From positions 5,067,501-5,131,500 of the forward strand of contig NC_021237.1 of the NCBI RefSeq assembly GCF_000397205.1: a stretch of 64,000 nt of DNA, read 5' to 3'. Of this stretch, positions 58,405-64,000 are shown in pieces. This stretch comes from Pseudomonas protegens CHA0 (GTDB lineage: Bacteria > Pseudomonadota > Gammaproteobacteria > Pseudomonadales > Pseudomonadaceae). Position 1 is the stretch's first letter. Each line of letters opens with the position of its first letter. A program made the position numbers and the translations under genes. The notes under the pieces were generated by a model that saw only the letters and a list, made by a program, of their open reading frames with translations, made no database searches and was not told the DNA's origin.

Positions 58405-59007
58405 ATGATTCATCATGTCGTAGGACTCTTCACCCACCCCGATCAGGAATGGCGAGACATCCGTGGCGATGCCGAGGAAAGCATCAGCCACATGTACCTC
58501 ACCCATACGCTGATCCTCGCGGCAATCCCCGCCATTTCGGCTTTTATCGGCACCACCCAGGTCGGCTGGGTCATCGGCAATCGCGCGCCGGTGATGTTGA
58601 CCATGGAAAGCGCCCTGTGGATGACCATCATGTCGTACCTGGCCATGCTTGGCGGCGTGGCGGTGATGGGCGCGTTCATCCACTGGATGGCCCGGACCTA
58701 TGACGCCAGCCCGAGCCTGGCACGTTGCGTGGCCTTTGCCACCTACACCGCCACACCGCTGTTCGTCGGTGGCCTGGCGGCGCTGTACCCGCACATGTGG
58801 CTGGGCATGATCGTCGGCACTGCCGCCATCTGCTACACGGTCTACCTGCTGTATGTCGGGCTGCCGACCTTCATGAATATCCCGTCGGACGAGGGGTTCC
58901 TGTTTTCCAGCTCAGTGCTGGCAGTAGGCCTGGTGGTACTGGTCGCGATCATGGCCTTCACCGTGATTGTCTGGGGCCTGGGCGTCGGCCCCGTGTACAC
59001 CAACTGA
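58405..59007 (+). CDS. Yip1-family membrane protein
   Basis: The 200-residue protein has five membrane segments and the Yip1 pattern LFTHPDQEWRDIRGD near the start and FATYTATPLFVGGLAALYP in the middle. Bacterial Yip1-domain proteins have no settled function. AGGAG lies 9 nt before the ATG. A GC-rich terminator follows 35 bp after the stop. Confidence 0.88.
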   Translation: MIHHVVGLFTHPDQEWRDIRGDAEESISHMYLTHTLILAAIPAISAFIGTTQVGWVIGNRAPVMLTMESALWMTIMSYLAMLGGVAVMGAFIHWMARTYDASPSLARCVAFATYTATPLFVGGLAALYPHMWLGMIVGTAAICYTVYLLYVGLPTFMNIPSDEGFLFSSSVLAVGLVVLVAIMAFTVIVWGLGVGPVYTN

Positions 59008-59042
59008 CGCCGCACCAATAATAATCCTCTGTCTGCCAGCAC

Positions 59043-59066
59043 AGGCCGCCGCAAGGCGGCCTTCTT
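59043..59066 (+). terminator. Terminator after the Yip1-family gene
   Basis: AGGCCGCC-gcaa-GGCGGCCT is a perfect 8-bp stem with a tetraloop, followed by TCTT. Confidence 0.8.
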
Positions 59067-59158
59067 ATGGGCGCGGGGTGGATGACCATTCGGCGCCTGG
59101 GCGATTCGGAATCCCCCCTGTTTGCGGCATACTCACTCCCTCTGGAGAGCCGTTAAGC

Positions 59159-59653
59159 ATGCCCGAGCAACTCAATACCCGCGTCGAAGATTGTTTCCAA
59201 CTCGCTGAATCCTTTTTCAAACGTCCTTTCAAACGCCCGGTGGTCAGCCTCAAGTTGCGTGGCCAGAAAGCCGGTGTCGCCCATTTGCACGAGAACCTGC
59301 TGCGCTTCAACCCGCAGCTGTACCGGGAAAACACCGAGGACTTCCTCAAGCAGACCGTGGCCCACGAAGTGGCACACCTGATCGCCCACCAACTGTTTGG
59401 CGAACGTATCCAGCCCCACGGTGAAGAGTGGCAACTGATCATGCGCGGGGTGTACGAACTGCCGCCCAATCGTTGTCATACCTACGACGTCAAGCGTCGT
59501 AGCGTGACCCGCTATATCTACCGCTGCCCCTGCGCCGAGAGCGATTTCCCGTTCTCCGCCCAACGCCACAAACTGGTGGCCCAGGGGCGTCGCTATCTGT
59601 GCCGGCGTTGTCGGCAAACCCTGGTCTACAGCGGGGAAACCAGGGTCGAGTGA
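59159..59653 (+). CDS. sprT: SprT family zinc metalloprotease-like protein
   Basis: The 164-residue protein has the HEXXH motif in VAHEVAHLIAHQLFGER with a third ligand His in IQPHGEEW, and a C-terminal Cys-rich ribbon (YRCPCAES; YLCRRCRQTL). This is the SprT/Spartan-like fold. Bacterial SprT function is unclear. GGAGAG lies upstream of ATG 59159; the track ORF beginning in the previous gene is rejected. Confidence 0.9.
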   Translation: MPEQLNTRVEDCFQLAESFFKRPFKRPVVSLKLRGQKAGVAHLHENLLRFNPQLYRENTEDFLKQTVAHEVAHLIAHQLFGERIQPHGEEWQLIMRGVYELPPNRCHTYDVKRRSVTRYIYRCPCAESDFPFSAQRHKLVAQGRRYLCRRCRQTLVYSGETRVE

Positions 59654-59686
59654 CAGTTTTAAAGCACTGCCTCGGCAAACCCGCAG

Positions 59687-60868
59687 CTACGCGATGACCC
59701 GCTCGCGCCGCAGTGCCTCGATGCGCTCGGCGCTGTAGCCCAGTTCCTCCAGCACCTGATCGGAATGCGCCCCCAACCTGGCGCCAATATGCCGCGGCTC
59801 TGGCAGCCCCTCGGAAAACTTCAACGGGCAGGCCATCTGCGCCTGCCGGCTGCCGTCTTCACGGGGCACCTGGCTGACCAGTTGCCTGGCCTGCAACTGC
59901 GGATGTTCCAGGGCCTCGCCCAGGCTCAGCACCGGCTCGACGCAGGCATCGAAACCAGCGAACAGCTGGCACAACTCGGCGAAATCGTGTTTCTCGAATT
60001 CGACCTGCAAGGCCTGCTTCAGTGCCTGTTGCTGTTCGGGCAAGGGAGACAGGCCCTGGGCCACCAGCTCCGGGCGGCCCAGGGCCTGACACAACTGCTG
60101 CATGAACACCGGTTCCAGACTGCCCACCGACAGCCAGCGCCCGTCCCGGCTGCGGTAGTAGTCATAAAAGCTGCCACCATTGAGCACCTGCTGCTCCATT
60201 CCGGGCTCGACCCCACAGGCCAGGTAGCCGGCACCGGCCATGGCGTTCAGGCTGAACACGCAGTCGGTCATGCTCACGTCCAGGTACTGTCCCTGGCCGC
60301 TGTGCTGGCGCGCGATCACCGCCGCCAACAGGCCGATCACCCCATGCAGCGAGCCCCCGGCGATATCCGCGGCCTGGATGCCCAGGGGTAATGGTCCCTG
60401 ATCGCGGCGGCCGGTCTGGCTGGCCAGCCCGGCCAGGGCCAGGTAGTTGATGTCATGCCCGGCGCGGTCCCGGTAGGGGCCGGTCTGGCCATAGCCGGTA
60501 ATGGAGACGTAGATCAGCCGCGGGTTGATCGCCTTCAAGGCCTGGTAACCCAGCCCCAGGCGCTCCATCACGCCCGGGCGGAACTGTTCGAGAACAATGT
60601 CGTAGTCCTGCACCAGTTGCCGCACCACCTCCAGCGCTTCGGGACGCTTGAGGTCCAGGGCCAGGCTGCGCTTGTTGCGGTTGAGATAAGCGTGGCTGGC
60701 GGAAACCCCGGCATCGTGGGGCGGCAACACCCGCAACAGATCCATGCGGGTCGGCGACTCGATGCGCAGGACCTCGGCGCCCATGTCCGCCAGCAGCAAC
60801 GAGGCGAAGGGCCCCGGCAGCAGGGTGGAGAAATCCAGTACCTTGAGTGACGCCAACGGCCCTTGCAT
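59687..60868 (-). CDS. Alpha-methylacyl-CoA racemase-like CaiB/BaiF family protein
   Basis: The 393-residue class III CoA-transferase-fold protein has LDFSTLLPGPFASLLLADMGAEVLRIE, then GHDINYLALAG, IQAADIAGGSL and SVGSLEPVF. These three blocks correspond to the catalytic His, Asp and Glu regions of alpha-methylacyl-CoA racemase, favouring racemase over CoA transferase. It would epimerise 2-methylacyl-CoAs in branched fatty-acid or sterol breakdown. ATG 60868 has a GGAGAGG site; the ORF start 19 codons earlier is rejected. A 29-bp near-perfect palindrome lies 62 bp upstream. Confidence 0.87.
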   Translation of the reverse strand: MQGPLASLKVLDFSTLLPGPFASLLLADMGAEVLRIESPTRMDLLRVLPPHDAGVSASHAYLNRNKRSLALDLKRPEALEVVRQLVQDYDIVLEQFRPGVMERLGLGYQALKAINPRLIYVSITGYGQTGPYRDRAGHDINYLALAGLASQTGRRDQGPLPLGIQAADIAGGSLHGVIGLLAAVIARQHSGQGQYLDVSMTDCVFSLNAMAGAGYLACGVEPGMEQQVLNGGSFYDYYRSRDGRWLSVGSLEPVFMQQLCQALGRPELVAQGLSPLPEQQQALKQALQVEFEKHDFAELCQLFAGFDACVEPVLSLGEALEHPQLQARQLVSQVPREDGSRQAQMACPLKFSEGLPEPRHIGARLGAHSDQVLEELGYSAERIEALRRERVIA

Positions 60869-60929
60869 AGCCCTCTCCTCTTGATCGGCAGCCCACAGAG
60901 TAGGCAGCCGCGACGCCCGCAACAATCAC

Positions 60930-60958
60930 CGCAACAGTCAGCCGGGCTGACCGTTGCG
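60930..60958. promoter_or_regulatory. 29-bp near-perfect palindrome upstream of the racemase-like gene
   Basis: CGCAACAGTCAGCC (60930-60943), G, GGCTGACCGTTGCG (60945-60958): 13 of 14 positions match on inversion. No T run follows on either side. It sits between the dctA terminator and the racemase-like gene, so it may be an operator for that gene. Confidence 0.5.
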
Positions 60959-60979
60959 CTCAATCGCCAGGCAATAAAA

Positions 60980-60997
60980 AACCCGCCGAAGCGGGTT
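60980..60997 (-). terminator. Terminator of dctA
   Basis: AACCCGC-cgaa-GCGGGTT, 7-bp stem; on the minus strand it continues into TTTTTATTG. 19 bp after the dctA stop. Confidence 0.88.
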
Positions 60998-61015
60998 CCT
61001 TATATAGCTCAAGGC

Positions 61016-62347
61016 TTACTTGATGTTCGGTGCCGGGCCTTCGGCCACACCCAGGTCATCGGTTTCACGGGTGTCGGTAATCGGCCGGCCACCGGAAGCC
61101 AGCTCGGATTGCAGCTTGTCTTCGTCCAGCTCCTTGACCCACTTGGCAACCACTACGGTAGCCACGGCGTTGCCCACCAGGTTGGTCAGGGCGCGAGCTT
61201 CGGACATGAAGCGGTCGATACCCAGGATCAGCGCCAGGCCGGCCACCGGCAGGTGACCCACGGCCGACAGGGTCGCGGCCAGGACGATGAATCCACTGCC
61301 CGTCACACCGGCAGCGCCTTTGGAAGACAGCAGCAGCACCAGCAGCAGGGTGATCTGGTGAGTGATGTCCATGTGGGTATCAGTGGCCTGGGCAATGAAC
61401 ACCGCAGCCATGGTCAGGTAGATCGAAGTACCGTCGAGGTTGAACGAATAACCGGTAGGGATCACCAGGCCGACCACCGACTTCTTGGCGCCCAGGCGTT
61501 CCATCTTGATCAGCATGCGCGGCAGGGCCGATTCCGAGGAGGAAGTCCCCAGCACGATCAGCAGTTCTTCACGGATGTAGCGGATCAGCTTGATCACGCT
61601 GAAGCCGTGGGCGCGGCAGATTGCCCCCAGGACCACCAGCACGAACACCACGCAGGTGATGTAGAAGCAGATCATCAGTTGACCCAGTTGCACCAGGGAA
61701 CCCACACCGTAGGCACCAATGGTGAACGCCATGGCGCCCAGCGCACCCAGGGGCGCGAGCTTCATGATCATGTTGATGATGTTGAACATCACATGGGCGA
61801 AACGGTCGATGAAATCCAGCACCGGCTTGCCGTAGGCGCCCAGGCGATGCAGGGCGAAACCGAACACCACGGAGAACATCAGCACCTGCAGGATATCGCC
61901 ATTGGCGAAGGCGCCGACGATGGTGGCCGGGATGATGTTGAGGATGAAGCCGACGATGCTCTGGTCATTACCGGCAGTCACGTAGGCTGCAACTTTCGAG
62001 GCGTCCAGGGTCGAAGCGTCGATGTGCATGCCGGCCCCCGGCTGCACCACGTTGACCACGATCAGGCCGATCAGCAGGGCGATGGTGGAGACGATTTCGA
62101 AGTACAGCAGCGCATAGCCGCCGGTCTTGCCCACCGACTTCATGTTCTGCATGCCGGCGATACCACTCACCACGGTACAGAAAATGATCGGAGCGATGAC
62201 CATCTTGATCAGTTTGATGAAGCCGTCACCCAGGGGCTTGAGAGCCACGCCGGTCTGAGGGTAGAAGTGGCCGAGCAGGATGCCGATGGCGATGGCAACG
62301 ATCACCTGGAAATACAGGGATTTGTACAGTGGCTGACGAGTCGTCAT
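61016..62347 (-). CDS. dctA: C4-dicarboxylate/proton symporter DctA
   Basis: The 443-residue transporter of the DAACS family imports succinate, fumarate and malate. Motifs are the serine-rich loop [26 protein letters not shown], and [21 protein letters not shown] 62347 has GAGGA 8 nt upstream. A perfect sigma-54 promoter lies about 130 bp upstream, indicating DctBD-type control. The leader carries a 6-bp-stem hairpin (62413-62430). The next genes are an AraC regulator and a phoQ-like kinase. Confidence 0.95.
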   Translation of the reverse strand: MTTRQPLYKSLYFQVIVAIAIGILLGHFYPQTGVALKPLGDGFIKLIKMVIAPIIFCTVVSGIAGMQNMKSVGKTGGYALLYFEIVSTIALLIGLIVVNVVQPGAGMHIDASTLDASKVAAYVTAGNDQSIVGFILNIIPATIVGAFANGDILQVLMFSVVFGFALHRLGAYGKPVLDFIDRFAHVMFNIINMIMKLAPLGALGAMAFTIGAYGVGSLVQLGQLMICFYITCVVFVLVVLGAICRAHGFSVIKLIRYIREELLIVLGTSSSESALPRMLIKMERLGAKKSVVGLVIPTGYSFNLDGTSIYLTMAAVFIAQATDTHMDITHQITLLLVLLLSSKGAAGVTGSGFIVLAATLSAVGHLPVAGLALILGIDRFMSEARALTNLVGNAVATVVVAKWVKELDEDKLQSELASGGRPITDTRETDDLGVAEGPAPNIK

Positions 62348-62412
62348 TGCAAGTTTCCTCAAGAGCCCCGGCATGCACTTTCCGTCGATGCATGCGGTGC
62401 CTAAAGTGCGAA

Positions 62413-62430
62413 CCCTCCTGCGCTGGAGGG
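62413..62430 (-). promoter_or_regulatory. Hairpin in dctA leader
   Basis: CCCTCC-tgcgct-GGAGGG forms a 6-bp stem (extended by flanking A/T pairs) in the untranslated leader, about 65 bp before the ATG. AAAGTGC/GCACTTT words at about 62370-62410 also form an inverted pair. Confidence 0.4.
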
Positions 62431-62475
62431 ATTTGTTGTGTCGAGCTGCGTGCTGGCAGATCTTCCGGCTCTATC

Positions 62476-62490
62476 GCAAAGCCCGTGCCA
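62476..62490 (-). promoter_or_regulatory. Sigma-54 (RpoN) promoter of dctA
   Basis: The minus strand reads TGGCACGGGCTTTGC, an exact match to the -24/-12 consensus TGGCAC-N5-TTGC. It is about 130 bp upstream of dctA and directs transcription toward it. Confidence 0.85.
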
Positions 62491-62568
62491 CCTTGTGAAA
62501 AAGCCTTGCAGGCCTTTAGACATCAGGGGTGCGGGCTGATCCTTGCATCCGTTGCGCAGGCTGAAGCT

Positions 62569-62582
62569 GGCGGATTTCCGCC
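62569..62582. repeat. Operator-like palindrome 1 before the AraC gene
   Basis: GGCGGATTTCCGCC, palindrome differing from GGCGGATATCCGCC only at one centre base; 41 bp centre-to-centre from the second copy. Confidence 0.6.
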
Positions 62583-62609
62583 CACTCACCCTCTCTCGTC
62601 CTACAATTT

Positions 62610-62623
62610 GGCGGATATCCGCC
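62610..62623. repeat. Operator-like palindrome 2 before the AraC gene
   Basis: GGCGGATATCCGCC is a perfect 14-bp palindrome. It overlaps the region just after CTACAAT, a possible -10 box (62601-62607). Confidence 0.65.
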
Positions 62624-62643
62624 TTGTTCCCTTCCTGGGGGCT

Positions 62644-62657
62644 GGCTAAGATCCGCC
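62644..62657. repeat. Operator-like palindrome 3 (degenerate)
   Basis: GGCTAAGATCCGCC matches the perfect copy at 11 of 14 positions, keeping the right half. It ends 5 bp before the ATG at 62663. Confidence 0.4.
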
Positions 62658-62662
62658 ACTCA

Positions 62663-63679
62663 ATGGACGGACCTGCCTGCATGCGCGAACGCACCATCGC
62701 CAGCCACTTTGCCCGTGCCGCCTTGGGCGGAGCACGCCGGCACGGCTATGACTACGCGCCCCTGCTGCATCAGTTGGGCATCAGCCCCGAACTGCTGAAC
62801 CAACCCAAGGCCCGTATCGCCCCCGAGCAATTCACCCGTCTATTGCAGCAACTGTGGCTGGAGCTGGATGACGAGTACCTCGGGTTCGGCCATGGCCCCA
62901 GCAAGCGCGGGACCTTCGCCATGATGTGCCACGCGCTGATCCACTGCCGTACCTTGGAAAAAGCACTCAATCGCGGCTTATTATTTTATAGCCTGTTTCC
63001 GGAAGCCCCGCGTCTGAGTCTGACGCGTGAAGGAGAAATGGCCCGGCTGAGCCTGGATGATTCCGAGCTATGGGATCCCGAGCACTTTCTCAGCGAGAGC
63101 CTGCTGGTGATCTGGCATCGCCTCGGCAGTTGGTTGATCGGCCAGCGCATCCGCCTGGAGCAGGCCTGCTTCAGCTACCCCAAGCCCGATCACGGCGCGG
63201 AATACGACCTGCTTTTCCCTTGCCCGCTGCAATTCACCCAGGAGCGCAGCAGCCTGCTGTTCCACAGTCGCTACCTGGGCATGCCGCTGCTGCAGGACGA
63301 ACGCACCCTCAAGCACTTCCTCGAACGCTCTCCCGCCGACCTGTTGTCGCGCCCGGATGAAGGCGACAGCCTCAGCAGCCAGCTGCGCCGCCTGCTCAGT
63401 CGCGACCGCGAGCACTGGCCCGACCTGGAAAGCGTCGCCCAGCACCTGCACGTCAGCCCGCAGACCCTGCGCCGGCATCTACGCGAAGAAGGTTCGAGCT
63501 TTCAGGAGCTGAAGGATGAGCTGCGCCGCGACATTGCCATCTACCACCTCGGCCGGGCCGACCTGTCATTGCAACAGATCGCCGAACAACTGGGTTTTTC
63601 CGAGCCCTCGGCCTTTCACCGGGCGTTCAAGAAATGGACCGGCCTGACCCCGGGCGCCTACCGCGCCCGGGAACAGTAG
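62663..63679 (+). CDS. AraC-family transcriptional regulator
   Basis: The 338-residue protein has an Arabinose_bd-like N-terminal sensor region (HGYDYAPLLHQLGISPELL, LGFGHGPSKRGTFAMMCHAL) and a C-terminal AraC domain with two helix-turn-helix units: VAQHLHVSPQTLRRHLREEG and IAEQLGFSEPSAFHRAFKKWTGLTPGAYR. This is the OruR/ArgR-type subgroup. ATG 62663 and ATG 62681 (MRERTIAS) are both possible; neither has a clear Shine-Dalgarno. Three palindromes precede it. It converges on the phoQ-like gene, with 4 bp between stops. Confidence 0.87.
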   Translation: MDGPACMRERTIASHFARAALGGARRHGYDYAPLLHQLGISPELLNQPKARIAPEQFTRLLQQLWLELDDEYLGFGHGPSKRGTFAMMCHALIHCRTLEKALNRGLLFYSLFPEAPRLSLTREGEMARLSLDDSELWDPEHFLSESLLVIWHRLGSWLIGQRIRLEQACFSYPKPDHGAEYDLLFPCPLQFTQERSSLLFHSRYLGMPLLQDERTLKHFLERSPADLLSRPDEGDSLSSQLRRLLSRDREHWPDLESVAQHLHVSPQTLRRHLREEGSSFQELKDELRRDIAIYHLGRADLSLQQIAEQLGFSEPSAFHRAFKKWTGLTPGAYRAREQ

Positions 63680-63683
63680 CCCC

Positions 63684-64000
63684 CTACAGGGCCGGAAAGT
63701 GAATCCGGAAGGCCGCCCCCCCCAGGGCCGAATCCCCCAGGGTCAGTTGCGCGCCGTAGCTCTCGATGATGTCCTTGACCACCGCCAGGCCGATGCCCTG
63801 CCCCGGGTGCTGGCGATCCAGGCGCTCACCGCGCTGCAGAATCCGCGCCCGCTGATCGGGTGGCACGCCGGGGCCGTCGTCTTCCACACACAACTCGGAG
63901 CCTTCCAGGGTCTCGCGCACGCTGATGCGCACTGAGCTCAGGCACAGGCGATAAGCGTTCTCCAACAGGTTGCCGAGCAACTCCAGCAAAGCGCCGTGCT
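63684..64000 (-). CDS. phoQ: Sensor kinase PhoQ, C-terminal part (5' end outside window)
   Basis: The visible 105 residues are the end of a histidine kinase ATPase domain: N box LLGNLLENAYRLCLSSV, G1 VEDDGPGVPPDQRARILQRGERLD and G2 HPGQGIGLAVVKDIIESYG. The unusual N-box Cys and the RGERLDRQHPGQG stretch resemble PhoQ (compare DNACKYCLE and RGQRVDTLRPGQG there). In P. aeruginosa phoQ also lies close to dctA (from memory). PhoQ senses low magnesium and cationic peptides and controls lipid A changes, which bears on the arnT gene at 53.9 kb. Most of the gene is outside the window. Confidence 0.72.
   Translation of the reverse strand, partial: HGALLELLGNLLENAYRLCLSSVRISVRETLEGSELCVEDDGPGVPPDQRARILQRGERLDRQHPGQGIGLAVVKDIIESYGAQLTLGDSALGGAAFRIHFPAL

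Overview
The window is a typical high-GC Pseudomonas chromosome segment, most likely from the P. fluorescens group (P. protegens/P. chlororaphis-like). The evidence is a 917-residue GacS with His294, Asp717 and His863 all in place, a PirRS-type two-component pair beside gacS, an MxtR-type SSS-family sensor kinase, and dctA followed by a phoQ-like gene. From memory, several blocks match the order of P. aeruginosa loci (around PA3267-3271, PA1272-1289, PA0925-0953 and PA1180-1199), joined in a different arrangement. I see no tRNA, rRNA, IS element, prophage or CRISPR array. Coding is dense, and gene ends often overlap by 1-14 bases.

Layout. 1-5.1 kb: a transporter/acyltransferase fusion (cut by the left edge), a TDT-family transporter, and an MFS exporter divergent from a TetR regulator with two matching operator-like palindromes between them. 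5.2-10.6 kb: the mxtR-like hybrid kinase, rmuC and a SEL1-like protein. 10.6-11.5 kb: a long AT-richer gap with a DnaA-box-like inverted pair and one doubtful ORF. 11.5-16.3 kb: two unknown small proteins, a FadL-type porin, a periplasmic glutathione peroxidase, and a MarR-MFS unit whose MFS gene overlaps a 40-residue membrane-protein gene by ATGA.

16.4-25.6 kb: a ten-gene cobalamin operon (cobO-cobB-bluB-cbiB-cobD-cobQ-cobU-cobT-cobC-cobS) on the minus strand behind a clear cobalamin riboswitch. It covers a,c-amidation and corrinoid adenosylation, cobyric acid and cobinamide formation, 5,6-dimethylbenzimidazole synthesis and nucleotide-loop assembly. The early corrin-ring genes are not here.

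25.7-36.4 kb: an unknown 193-residue protein, a sorbosone-dehydrogenase-like lipoprotein, an O-methyltransferase, two tandem NlpC/P60 lipoproteins, hda, a PerM permease, a DUF2066 protein, purM-purN, a DUF3108 protein and a 62-residue unknown. 36.4-49.6 kb: the minus-strand series cysM-rlmD-relA-mazG-DUF2058, pirR-pirS, then plus-strand gacS-ldhA and two small genes. 49.6-52.5 kb: a REP-like inverted pair, a thioredoxin-like lipoprotein, arsC-wrbA-DUF2069 and a 3-methyladenine glycosylase. 52.5-57.2 kb: a histidine phosphatase and two GT39 (ArnT-like) glycosyltransferases without arnBCAD nearby. 57.3-64 kb: ttcA, a Yip1-family protein, a SprT protease-like protein, an alpha-methylacyl-CoA racemase-like protein, dctA with a textbook sigma-54 promoter, an AraC regulator preceded by repeated palindromes, and the 3' end of a phoQ-like kinase.

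No wholly new multi-gene system stands out. The best leads are the translationally coupled 40-residue membrane protein, the palindrome array before the AraC gene, the 29-base palindrome before the racemase-like gene, and the orphan ArnT pair.
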